Origin: Bacteroidaceae bacterium
Lineage (GTDB): Bacteria > Bacteroidota > Bacteroidia > Bacteroidales > Bacteroidaceae
DNA length: 47,036 nucleotides
Direction: 5' to 3'
Assembly: GCA_017534705.1 (NCBI GenBank)
Contig: JAFXVU010000062.1
Coordinates: 1 to 47,036 of the forward strand
Shown here: positions 34,901-41,939 of the stretch, one piece after another
Position numbering within the stretch: position 1 is the first letter of the stretch
How the letters are laid out: the number at the start of each line of letters is the position of its first letter
Position numbers and translations under genes: made by a program
Notes under the pieces: model-generated
Told to the model about the DNA's origin: nothing
What the model saw: only the letters and a program-made list of their open reading frames with translations
The model's database searches: none

Positions 34901-35339
34901 AAACCTCACCTTCTACTGCGCTGAACCAGAAGGTGTCGCTCCAAGTATAAATCAGCGCACCTGCCACACCGCTTGCCATGATGGCCACAGTCTTGGCTAT
35001 GGACATATTCTCACTCTTGTCGTGAATCAGCACACGTGCCAAATGGGTGATGCTCCAGAAAAGGAAGAGTATGCAGCCGGCACTGAGCATGGCCGACATG
35101 GTGTTGACCATCTTGGCCACTTGGGTGGCATCCGAGGCGAAAAGGGTGAACAATTTGCCTAAGAGCATGAAGAAAGGTGCGCCAGGTGGGTGACCAACCT
35201 CAAACTTGTAGGCTGTGGTGATAAATTCCGGGCAGTCCCAGAAACTTGCCGTTGGCTCTATTGTAGAGCAATAGGTGAAGGCGGCAATCAGAAAGATGAA
35301 CCAACCCATAAGGTTGTTCACGATCTTGTAAACTCTCAT
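31905..35339 (-). CDS. DUF2723 large membrane protein (GT-C-like)
   Basis: This 1144-residue protein has a N-terminal membrane region with about a dozen segments carrying the DUF2723 domain (WFIFLIAAFTYCSTIEPTA; FWDCPEFITTAYKFEVGHPPGAP near residues 33-55). A large soluble part (about 680-1144) follows, with helical repeats near the end. DUF2723 is related to protein O-mannosyltransferases, so a role as a GT-C glycosyltransferase using a lipid-linked sugar at the outer face of the inner membrane is plausible but unproven. The Asp in FWDCPEF is a candidate catalytic residue by analogy. The gene is alone, with a -7 element about 120 bp upstream. Confidence 0.9.
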   Translation of the reverse strand: MRVYKIVNNLMGWFIFLIAAFTYCSTIEPTASFWDCPEFITTAYKFEVGHPPGAPFFMLLGKLFTLFASDATQVAKMVNTMSAMLSAGCILFLFWSITHLARVLIHDKSENMSIAKTVAIMASGVAGALIYTWSDTFWFSAVEGEVYAFSSFMTALVFWLILKWEDNADEPHSDRWLVLIAYLAGISIGVHLLNLLCIPAIVLVFYYKKGKNPNVKGSLLVLLLSFVIIAVVLWGIIPGIVKMGAWSELMFVNEFGCPFNTGFYIYLTLLVITLAWALYESYTDRSDVRMKISFLASVFMLGVPFMTGTTMSSFFIGLIILAAIAIVVFKLKALNARVLNTAVLCMTLITVGYSSYAIVVIRSGANPPMDQNSPEDAFALQEYLNREQYGDRPLLYGQAYTSKPELKLTDNGYYMYNTKSKGEVWQRQDKENPDEPDKYIKIRDKLSYVYPSNQMMIFPRIYDEGHARDYEDWLGGVEGHMVNYNRAGQNMQIKMPSQADNLRFFFSYQLNFMYLRYFMWNFVGRQNDIQSNGELEHGQWVSGIPFIDNLRLGDQSLLPSDLQNNKGHNVFYFLPLILGLLGLFWQSFKGDKGVQQFWVVFFLFFLTGIAIVVYLNQTPVQPRERDYAYAGSFYAFAIWCGLGITAIYDWLSNMLSKRPGSRTAALAASLISVIPAIAVPVQMVSQTWDDHDRSDRYVCRDFGLNYLETIPHNGVIYTNGDNDTFPLWYNEDTEGNRTDVRVCNLSYLNTDWYIDQMKRPAYEGEGQSTPLPIDWTRLQYASGKNEVTDVNPTIMTELGEMPYKEFVLRMYKEDPETAKSLFGEQPFELKTIIHNVILNPNLTDQFRNFPSDTVYVTVDKEAVRKSGMMIPDSIPDRMVIDLSATRSVYKNLMMVLEMISQTNFSRPLYMATTVGSSNYGHLFRNFVQEGLAYRITPFTFEENAPSSTIVDADKMFDNMVNKYHYGNMSQEGLYVDETVMRMCLTHRRWFSLLINTLVEEGDVERARIALNKVSKELPDYNVPHTLAGGSLDLGRASLLCGMVEEGNKINDALIKNSQEYLRYYYSLSPSRFAGASQDAMNCLYTIEQIRKTYETLAEEGADAAGNPYSDSQIASFKKKASDYDSLVQTLFQTYQARTGAGAAY

Positions 35340-35459
35340 CTTGTATTATTATAGTGTTTAGTTGTTTTTGCTCAGGCAAAAAACTGGTGTCGTTTGGCAC
35401 CAGCACCATCGGGAAAGGTTGATGAAAGCAGAATATGCGACAAAAACTCTTTCAGCAGA

Positions 35460-35467
35460 CAAAGTTA
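35460..35467 (-). promoter_or_regulatory. -7 element of the DUF2723 gene
   Basis: Reads TAACTTTG on the minus strand. No clear -33 TTTG. The leader of about 115 nt includes a small hairpin with CTGGTG/CACCAG arms near 35385-35404. Confidence 0.45.
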
Positions 35468-35553
35468 CGCATATTTTCGCAATCATCAGCATTCCTTATT
35501 GTTATTAAAACTAAAATAGAGTCTTTTTGTAGCGTTAAACGAAGTTCAACTCC

Positions 35554-36117
35554 CTATTTCCCATTGTTGTCCTCGCTTTGACGCTGGAAGAAAGAGAAAT
35601 TCACCGAACCGTATTCCCTGTGGTCGATGAGATGGGGGATATCGGAAAAGTCGTTGCTTTTGCCATGTTCCAGAATGAAGAGGCCATCGTCGGCAAGTAG
35701 TCCGCTCTGCAACACAGCGACTGGTAGTTCTGCGATAGAAGGCAATGCGTAGGGTGGGTCGGCGAAGATGATGTCGAACGTATTATGGCAGTGCTGCAGA
35801 TACTTGAACACATCACCCATGACCACCGTCCAGGCTTTGTCACCGATTTCGTGGGCTACACGGCTGATGAATTGATAGTGCCGGTGGTCTTTCTCAACCG
35901 ACACCACTTTTCCGCAACCCCGTGAGAGGAACTCCAGACTCATGCTACCTGTACCCGCAAAGAGGTCGAGCACAGTCGGGTGGGCATCGAAATCCACATA
36001 GACGTTTTGGAGGATGTTGAAAAGATTCTCCTTGGCGAAATCGGTGGTGGGACGTGCCTTGAAACTGCGTGGCACCTCAAAGTGCCTGTGCTTGTATTTT
36101 CCTGAAATCACTCTCAT
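35554..36117 (-). CDS. rsmD: 16S rRNA (guanine-966-N2)-methyltransferase
   Basis: RsmD methylates G966 of 16S rRNA with SAM. The 187-residue protein has the start MRVISGKYKHR typical of the family, the SAM loop DLFAGTGSMS (51-60) and the catalytic DPPY (120-123). The frame is open 60 codons upstream of this ATG, but that part overlaps the preceding gene and does not resemble the family, so I use 36117. It lies 16 bp after the DUF3822 gene, and the two are probably co-transcribed. Identification is secure. Confidence 0.95.
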   Translation of the reverse strand: MRVISGKYKHRHFEVPRSFKARPTTDFAKENLFNILQNVYVDFDAHPTVLDLFAGTGSMSLEFLSRGCGKVVSVEKDHRHYQFISRVAHEIGDKAWTVVMGDVFKYLQHCHNTFDIIFADPPYALPSIAELPVAVLQSGLLADDGLFILEHGKSNDFSDIPHLIDHREYGSVNFSFFQRQSEDNNGK

Positions 36118-36133
36118 GGCTGAATAACTATGT

Positions 36134-36952
36134 TCAGAATCCGCATACGAGCAGCGTCTGCAAGTCGTAGGGAATGACACTGTTGCCTTGGGTGAGTTTG
36201 CTGCTGAAATCGTCCTCGCGGTTAATGAGTTCCACCGACTTGATGTATGAGGCGATGGAAGTTGTGAGTTGCTGTGCCATGTCGTTGTCACCCACAACGT
36301 GAAGCATGTCGGTCAGCTGGTCCATTTCCAGTTGTTTCCATACGTTGAGGATGAAGTACTGGTAATCGATGGCGTGTGCCGACTCAAACGTGTTGACAAA
36401 TAACAGTCTCCCGTGTTCGAAAACGAACAAGGTCATCTCGCGTTCATGGATGTAGGCATACATCTTCAGCATCTTGCCTCCCGCACTCCTTTCAGCGAAG
36501 AACTCCGCCAGAGTGCTTGCTGAGGCGTAAAACCTTGCGCGTGGGAAGTCATCGGTAATGAGCTGGTGCACATTCTTGTCGAGCCCGAAGATGATGGCGA
36601 GGCCTTGTCGACGAAGGATGTTGAAACTCACATGCTTCGTCTCGTCCTTGGGGAAGTTGAAGGCATAGATGTCGTTGATGTCCTCGCTTTTGAACGCTGT
36701 GGTTGGTACCACAGTGAAATGCGGGCTGGTCACCATCACATTCACCCGCTGATACTCTTCTTTCAACAGCGGCTCATTCAGAAGTGCGTCCTTGAGGTTG
36801 GCGGCCATGGATATCGTAGGCCTCACCTTGTACTTGCTGTAAACGTAGTGAGGCTCCTCCGATGGGGCGTATATACAAAAAGAAAGTCCATTCGTACTGA
36901 TGCGAATGGACAGACTTTTATTGCTGATGTTATTATTCCCAGTTACCTGCAT
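36134..36952 (-). CDS. DUF3822 family protein
   Basis: A 272-residue soluble protein of the DUF3822 family. A sequence typical of its start is SLSIRISTNGLSFCIYAPS, and a second half (about residues 130-250, including YAYIHEREMTLFVFEHGRLLFVNTF) resembles the actin-like ASKHA fold suggested for the family. Function is unknown. Its genomic partner across Bacteroidota is rsmD, as here. The start is taken at the ATG at 36952, which overlaps the upstream gene by 20 bp; an earlier ATG at 36979 would lengthen the overlap to 47 bp. Confidence 0.82.
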   Translation of the reverse strand: MQVTGNNNISNKSLSIRISTNGLSFCIYAPSEEPHYVYSKYKVRPTISMAANLKDALLNEPLLKEEYQRVNVMVTSPHFTVVPTTAFKSEDINDIYAFNFPKDETKHVSFNILRRQGLAIIFGLDKNVHQLITDDFPRARFYASASTLAEFFAERSAGGKMLKMYAYIHEREMTLFVFEHGRLLFVNTFESAHAIDYQYFILNVWKQLEMDQLTDMLHVVGDNDMAQQLTTSIASYIKSVELINREDDFSSKLTQGNSVIPYDLQTLLVCGF

Positions 36953-37619
36953 TCTTGTTGGTTGGATCTTGTAAGTCACCCATTCTCAGACCGTACCATT
37001 CACCCTTAGAATCATCTGCATTGTCTTCAAAGAGATCGGCCTTGTTCTTGCCCGACTTCTTCATGTCGGCTTTCAGGTTCTTCAGTTTCTTGGCGTCCAT
37101 GCCGTAGAGATAGTCATCAAGTGATGCGCGAACCTCCATAAGCACGTCCCATTCATTGCTCTTAAGGTTGAAAGCGGCCTTCTTTCTCAGCTGGATGGTA
37201 GCACCCTCTTTGCCAACAGGCACATACTTGAGCGAGTCGGGATTTGGTATGCCCAGCAGTTCTGCTGCCGATACCCATACGGTGTCGCGCTTGATGATGC
37301 CCTTGCGGATAGCCTCGGCCTCTGTCATACCGGATTCGAGTTGGTCGTCTGACAGTTCGCCCTGCTTCACAATGTGGTCAACTGCGCGGTCGTTCTTCAC
37401 GAAGTCAATGAGAGAGTCGATGTCGCCACAGTACTCAGGGTGACCACTCATCTTGAACTTCTCCTCTGCGTCGCGGATTTGCATCAGTCTGGCTTTAACC
37501 AGATTCTCACGAGCTGCTTTCTCTTCATCGAAAGCAATGTCATTGTAGATGCTTGCATAGCAAGCGTAGCACAGTGCAAGTGCACATAATGCCAGGATAA
37601 TGTTGATAATTTTCCTCAT
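36933..37619 (-). CDS. Hypothetical membrane-anchored protein
   Basis: A 228-residue protein not assigned to a family. It has a N-terminal membrane anchor or signal (about residues 4-24, IINIILALCALALCYACYA), then a charged helix (DEEKAARENLVKARLMQIRDAEEKF) somewhat like the start of type II pseudopilins. A mixed domain (about 85-180) follows, and then a Lys/Asp-rich tail. It probably faces the periplasm. Its stop overlaps the start of DUF3822, so both belong to one operon with rsmD. The resemblance to pseudopilins is weak, and I give it no function. Confidence 0.75.
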   Translation of the reverse strand: MRKIINIILALCALALCYACYASIYNDIAFDEEKAARENLVKARLMQIRDAEEKFKMSGHPEYCGDIDSLIDFVKNDRAVDHIVKQGELSDDQLESGMTEAEAIRKGIIKRDTVWVSAAELLGIPNPDSLKYVPVGKEGATIQLRKKAAFNLKSNEWDVLMEVRASLDDYLYGMDAKKLKNLKADMKKSGKNKADLFEDNADDSKGEWYGLRMGDLQDPTNKNAGNWE

Positions 37620-37659
37620 GATATGTGTGTTTATTTTTATTTTTATTAATTTCGTTTCG

Positions 37660-37667
37660 CAAAAATA
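37660..37667 (-). promoter_or_regulatory. -7 element of the hypothetical-DUF3822-rsmD operon
   Basis: Reads TATTTTTG on the minus strand, about 40 bp before the first ATG. The region is AT-rich and no -33 is seen. On the other strand TATATTCG (37690-37697) may serve the helicase gene. Confidence 0.4.
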
Positions 37668-37719
37668 ACTTTTTTTGATTTAATCTCGTTATATTCGCAC
37701 AACTTTTTTTCAAAAATCG

Positions 37720-39162
37720 ATGATAATAGACTATTTAAGTGGCGAAATTGAACTTTCTTTGGGTTTTAAAACCACAAATGAGCAACATTTGCTGATTCAT
37801 GAGTTGTCAGATTTTGTGTTGTCGGATGATTTTAATTCTGTGTTCATCCTTCGAGGTTATGCTGGCACAGGAAAGACATCTGTGGTGAGTGCTTTGGTGA
37901 AAACGATGACAAGGTTGGAGCGTTCCTGTGTGCTTATGGCACCAACTGGAAGGGCGGCAAAAGTCCTTTCGTTAAGTGCAGGTCATCCAGCCTATACCAT
38001 CCATAGGCGTATCTACCGACAGCAGTCCAAGGAATACGATGCCAGTTTCACTGTCGGTCTCAACAGCATGAAGCAGACTTTGTTTGTCGTTGACGAGGCG
38101 TCAATGATTTCCAATGAACAGCAAGGCGTGGCGTCGTATGGTACTGGCAGGTTGCTCGACGACCTCATTCAGTTCGTCTACTCCAGTCCAGGTTGCCGTT
38201 TGCTGCTGATAGGCGACACAGCCCAGTTGCCGCCAGTGGGTTCGTTGGAGAGTGTGGCGTTGAACGACACCTTCGTCGCTGGTTATGGCCTCCATGTTCG
38301 CAGTTTCACCCTCCGCCGGGTGGTGCGTCAGGCATCGACGTCGGGTGTGCTTTGGAATGCCACTAACCTCCGTACTGCCCTCGATGCCGGAGAAGTGGCA
38401 GCGTTTCCTAAAGTCAGGTTCTCTGGTTTCAGCGACATTAAAAATATCCCGGGCAATGAACTGATAGAGGAACTGACTAGTTGTTATGACAAAGTGGGGC
38501 ATGACGATACTATTGTTGTCTGTCGGTCCAACAAACTTGCCAATATATATAATAAAGGTGTACGTTATCAGATTCTCGGCCGTGAGGCAGAATTGGAGTC
38601 TGGCGACATGCTGATGGTGGCGAAGAACAATTATTACTGGCCATCGCTTGATGTGGATGAGCATGGAAAGTGTCAGGCACCGATGGACTATATCGCTAAT
38701 GGCGACATCGTACGTGTGGTCAGAGTATGGAACGAACGTGAGTTTTATGGCTTCCGTTTTGCGTCGGCCATCATTCGTATGCCTGATTATGATGACTATG
38801 AGCTAGAAGTGAACGTCATTCTCGACACCTTGCAGTCGGAGGCACCAGCCCTGAACCGTGAGCAGAACGAAACGCTCTTCAATGAGGTGCTGCAAGATTA
38901 TGCGCATCTTTCTACCAAGAAAGAAAGGCTTGAGGGTGTGATGAGCGACCCTTATTATAATGCCTTGCAGATAAAATATGCCTACGCAGTGACCTGCCAT
39001 AAGGCGCAAGGCGGGCAATGGCGTAGGGTTTTTGTGGATCAGGGCTACATCACTGAAGATATGATGGGCATCGACTATTTCCGTTGGCTCTACACCGCTG
39101 TCACTCGTTCCTCCGAACGTCTCTATCTGGTGAATTGGAAAAGCGTGCAAACACAGGACTAG
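37720..39162 (+). CDS. RecD-like ATP-dependent DNA helicase
   Basis: A 480-residue superfamily 1 helicase. Walker A is GYAGTGKT (46-53), followed by APTGRAAKVL (motif Ia), VVDEASMI (motif II, about 123-130), GDTAQLPPVGS (motif III), and the C-terminal YAYAVTCHKAQGGQW and YTAVTRSSERLYLV (motifs V and VI). It lacks the N-terminal extension of RecD2, so it is a compact form. It may take part in repair or recombination. It diverges from the rsmD operon across 100 bp. Family is secure; the exact role is not. Confidence 0.9.
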   Translation: MIIDYLSGEIELSLGFKTTNEQHLLIHELSDFVLSDDFNSVFILRGYAGTGKTSVVSALVKTMTRLERSCVLMAPTGRAAKVLSLSAGHPAYTIHRRIYRQQSKEYDASFTVGLNSMKQTLFVVDEASMISNEQQGVASYGTGRLLDDLIQFVYSSPGCRLLLIGDTAQLPPVGSLESVALNDTFVAGYGLHVRSFTLRRVVRQASTSGVLWNATNLRTALDAGEVAAFPKVRFSGFSDIKNIPGNELIEELTSCYDKVGHDDTIVVCRSNKLANIYNKGVRYQILGREAELESGDMLMVAKNNYYWPSLDVDEHGKCQAPMDYIANGDIVRVVRVWNEREFYGFRFASAIIRMPDYDDYELEVNVILDTLQSEAPALNREQNETLFNEVLQDYAHLSTKKERLEGVMSDPYYNALQIKYAYAVTCHKAQGGQWRRVFVDQGYITEDMMGIDYFRWLYTAVTRSSERLYLVNWKSVQTQD

Positions 39163-39317
39163 TTCGTCGTATTTGGCATCTGTTGTTGGCATACTTGCTA
39201 TAAAAGCGATATATTTTTGATGAAAAGATAATTTTTTTTTATTTTTCACGTTTTATATTATAAGTACATGGATACTTTTCGCTATCTTGCATTATCTAAA
39301 TCAGAACGACACAAATT

Positions 39318-40397
39318 ATGAGCGATAATAACTACTGTGTGATATTGGCTGGTGGTATAGGTTTGCGCCTATGGCCGAGTAGCCGACAGGATCGCCCTAA
39401 ACAGTTTATCGATTTCATCGGTATGGGCGAATCACTCCTACAATATACATATCGACGTTTCCGGTCTTTCATGAAGAACGAAAACATTCTTGTGGTTACC
39501 AACCGAAATTATTATGACTTGGTACGCGAGCAATTGCCCGACCTGCCTGAAGGGAATGCCCTCTTCGAACCCATACGCCGCAACACTGTGGCCAGTGTGC
39601 TGTGGGCGGCCATGAAAGTTCGTGAGCTTAATCCTGATGCCAATATGGTCATCACGCCTGTCGACCAGATGATTTCCAATACCGACATTTTCCAGAATAG
39701 CATCCTCAGAGGGCTTGATTATGTCGGTAAGCACAAGTCGTTGCTTACCTTAGGTGTGATGCCCACTCGTCCCGACACCAATTATGGCTATATCCAGATG
39801 AATGAAAAGATGGAAGAAGACATTTTCTCTGTACGCACATTCACCGAGAAGCCAGAACTGGAATTCGCCACACTTTTTGTCGAGAACAAGGAGTTTCTTT
39901 GGAACACAGGTCTGTTCATTTGGAACGCTGATACCTTTATCCAGACCGTGAGGAAATACGTCCCTGAGTATAACCTGTTCATTGATCATTGGAACGACGA
40001 TTATTTCAAAGCCAAGAGTGAGGCAGAACTTTCTGAAGCATTCTCGTTGATTCCCAGTGAGGCTGTGGAAACCGGTGTGCTTGAGAAGGCTGACAATGTA
40101 GATGTGATGTTGTGCCACTTCGGCTGGGCCGACATAGGTACTTGGGATTCGCTCTACAACACTTTGCCCAAGGACCGCAACCATAATGTGGTCATCAATT
40201 CGAAAGCGATGATGTATGGATGCAACAACTGTATCGTGAAACTTCCAAGTGGCAAGGTTGCCATGTTGCAGGACCTCGATGGCTATATTGTTGCTGAGGA
40301 GGGTGATGTGCTGGTGATTTGCAAACGGGAAGACCAGGGCGGTATCCGGCGCTTTGTCAATGACCTTCAGCTGAATCTTGGAGAGGAGTATGTATAG
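39318..40397 (+). CDS. manC: Mannose-1-phosphate guanylyltransferase
   Basis: The enzyme makes GDP-mannose from mannose-1-phosphate and GTP, feeding GDP-fucose and mannose-containing surface glycans. The 359 residues form the nucleotidyltransferase domain with the signature GGIGLRLWPSSRQDRPKQF (12-30), followed by the ITPVDQMI, TNYGYIQ and FTEKPE motifs and WNTGLFIW. Unlike the long bifunctional ManC, no C-terminal isomerase domain is present. No strong promoter was found in the 155 bp before it. The gene is alone between the helicase and the aquaporin. Confidence 0.93.
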   Translation: MSDNNYCVILAGGIGLRLWPSSRQDRPKQFIDFIGMGESLLQYTYRRFRSFMKNENILVVTNRNYYDLVREQLPDLPEGNALFEPIRRNTVASVLWAAMKVRELNPDANMVITPVDQMISNTDIFQNSILRGLDYVGKHKSLLTLGVMPTRPDTNYGYIQMNEKMEEDIFSVRTFTEKPELEFATLFVENKEFLWNTGLFIWNADTFIQTVRKYVPEYNLFIDHWNDDYFKAKSEAELSEAFSLIPSEAVETGVLEKADNVDVMLCHFGWADIGTWDSLYNTLPKDRNHNVVINSKAMMYGCNNCIVKLPSGKVAMLQDLDGYIVAEEGDVLVICKREDQGGIRRFVNDLQLNLGEEYV

Positions 40398-40458
40398 CGT
40401 TCCATAGAAACATTTTCAAGAGAATAATTGTTTCGGTGAACAAATATTTAGCAAAAAG

Positions 40459-40489
40459 TTTGGGCTTATTCCTTTTTTTAGTAATTTTG
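40459..40489 (+). promoter_or_regulatory. Promoter of the aquaporin gene
   Basis: TTTG (40459-40462), 19 bp and TAATTTTG (40482-40489) match the Bacteroidota consensus exactly. Leader about 55 nt. Confidence 0.8.
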
Positions 40490-40550
40490 TAAAAATAAAA
40501 TTATAGAAGCTTTAACAACAAATTGTTTATTAACTTAAAATCATTTCATT

Positions 40551-41225
40551 ATGAAAAAGTACTTTGCTGAAATGGTGGGTACGTTCGTGCTCACATTCTT
40601 GGGATGCGGTACAGCTGTGAGTCTGGCTTGCGGCAGTGATACTGCATCTGTTGTCGGTACAGCCATTGCTTTTGGTTTGTCAGTTGTGGCTATGGCCTAC
40701 ACTATTGGTGGTGTCTCTGGTTGCCACATCAACCCTGCCATCACTCTTGGTGTTCTTTGCATCGGTCGTATGACCACTAAGGATGCCGTTGGCTACTGGA
40801 TTGGTCAGTTCATTGGTGGTATTCTTGCTGCTGCTTGCCTCGCCGCTATCGTAGGTATGGCACCTGAACTTGCTGAAGGCACTAAGACTGGAGCCAACGC
40901 ATGCCCGAATGGCAATATTGCTCTTGGTCTTGTGGTTGAGATTGTGCTCACCGCTTTGTTTGTGCTTGTTGTACTCGGTGCTACCGCTAAGACAAATGGT
41001 GCCACCAACAATTTCGCAGGTTTGGCTATCGGTCTTAGCCTTATCCTTATCCACCTCGTAGGCATCCATTATACTGGCACAAGCGTGAATCCAGCCCGTT
41101 CGTTCGGCCCCGCTCTCTTCGAGGGTGGTGACGCTCTGTCTCAAGTATGGGTATTCATCGTTGGCCCATGCATTGGTGGTCTTTTGGCTGCTCTGATTTG
41201 GAAGGGCATCGACACGAAGGAATAA
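40551..41225 (+). CDS. Aquaporin, MIP family (AqpZ-like)
   Basis: A 224-residue channel with six membrane segments and two half-helices carrying NPA motifs: N61-P62-A63 (CHINPAITLG) and N180-P181-A182 (TSVNPARSFGPAL). The Arg after the second NPA (R183) and the His two helices earlier (H168 or H173 region) fit a water-selective filter, as in AqpZ, rather than a glycerol facilitator. It sits in the inner membrane and equalises water flow. It has its own promoter and terminator. Water selectivity is inferred. Confidence 0.92.
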   Translation: MKKYFAEMVGTFVLTFLGCGTAVSLACGSDTASVVGTAIAFGLSVVAMAYTIGGVSGCHINPAITLGVLCIGRMTTKDAVGYWIGQFIGGILAAACLAAIVGMAPELAEGTKTGANACPNGNIALGLVVEIVLTALFVLVVLGATAKTNGATNNFAGLAIGLSLILIHLVGIHYTGTSVNPARSFGPALFEGGDALSQVWVFIVGPCIGGLLAALIWKGIDTKE

Positions 41226-41246
41226 GAGATATTCCCCTCTATCATA

Positions 41247-41279
41247 AAGGCGCTTGCAAAAACCTTGCAAGCGCCTTTT
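41247..41279 (+). terminator. Intrinsic terminator after the aquaporin gene
   Basis: AAGGCGCTTGCAA (41247-41259) pairs perfectly with TTGCAAGCGCCTT (41265-41277), with the loop AAACC, then TT and a further GGTTTTT. A GC-rich 13-bp stem. Confidence 0.9.
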
Positions 41280-41284
41280 GGTTT

Positions 41285-41338
41285 TTCTGAATACTCGGAG
41301 TACTCGGGCAATTCAGACTATTCCGAAACCTCAGGTTC
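41285..41338 (-). repeat. Six-unit array of degenerate 9-bp repeats at the end of the hypothetical gene
   Basis: The motif YTCnGR recurs at 41285, 41294, 41303, 41312, 41321 and 41330, exactly 9 bp apart. The TAG stop of the neighbouring gene (41318-41320) lies inside. In the gene's frame, the units read as tripeptides of the type x-S-E or x-P-E on both sides of the stop. Confidence 0.85.
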
Positions 41339-41842
41339 TTTGGATGGTGCTGTGCTGCAGGCATCCTTAATGGCTATGACAACATTTTGAGCCCAGTTGG
41401 CATCGTTGCCTGTATGTATGCGGACAAGTGGTTGGTTCTTGTCTTTTGTTGCGATGAGAATTTGGTAGTCGGCTGGAAGATAGGGAATCATGGCATTGTT
41501 GAAGGTCATATCTACAATGTCGGCCTTGGGTATTTCTCTTTGGTCGTAAACCAGCTTATCGTGATAGACCAGTATAGCACCTTGTGGTTCTTCTGCATGG
41601 GTGGGGTCGGTGACGATGATGTCATCGGGTTGTCCATACTTTGCAATAAGGCTGTCGATTGTCGGAATCTCCTCTGGTATAGGTTCTTTCCTGTTTTTCA
41701 TCTCACTCCACCAGATGATGGATGCGATAACAAGAACGAAAAGACTGAAAGCTAACATAGTGGCTTGGCCTGTGATGAGCCAAATGGTGATTCCGCCAAT
41801 GGCGAAGAGTCCCAAAATGATGTAGTTGCTTGCTTTTTTCAT
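41318..41842 (-). CDS. Hypothetical two-helix membrane protein
   Basis: The 174-residue protein has two membrane segments (about 6-23 and 28-45) followed by a soluble domain of about 120 residues that starts with a proline-rich linker (KEPIPEEIPTID) and contains VYHDKLVYDQREIPKADIVDMTFNN, suggesting a PH-like or bacterial PH-domain beta fold. I do not recognise the family. The C-terminus (PSKEPEVSE) is encoded within a 9-bp repeat array, and a related array lies upstream of its start. It is 97 bp from dprA on the same strand. Confidence 0.75.
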   Translation of the reverse strand: MKKASNYIILGLFAIGGITIWLITGQATMLAFSLFVLVIASIIWWSEMKNRKEPIPEEIPTIDSLIAKYGQPDDIIVTDPTHAEEPQGAILVYHDKLVYDQREIPKADIVDMTFNNAMIPYLPADYQILIATKDKNQPLVRIHTGNDANWAQNVVIAIKDACSTAPSKEPEVSE

Positions 41843-41885
41843 AATAATGAGTTTTGGGAGGGGATGTTTCTGGCTTTTTAAGAGT

Positions 41886-41912
41886 GTTCCGAGTTTTCAG
41901 AATGTTCAGATT
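41886..41912 (-). repeat. Short 9-bp repeat array downstream of dprA
   Basis: Three units at 41886, 41895 and 41904 (plus strand GTTCCGAGT, TTTCAGAAT, GTTCAGATT) with 9-bp spacing. The core (TCnGAA on the minus strand) is the same as in the array at 41285-41338, on the other side of the hypothetical gene. It starts 28 bp after the dprA stop. Confidence 0.7.
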
Positions 41913-41939
41913 ATAGTGATGGGTTGAAATGGCTTTGCT

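Noticed and set aside
36118-36297. 60-codon extension of the rsmD frame upstream
   Set aside because: It overlaps the end of the DUF3822 gene, and the RsmD family begins at MRVISGKY, so the extension is not coding in this frame.
41318-41320. Programmed read-through of the TAG into the repeat tail
   Set aside because: Tempting because the frame continues as tripeptides, but similar arrays occur in non-coding gaps and there is no sign of a suppressor or read-through signal.
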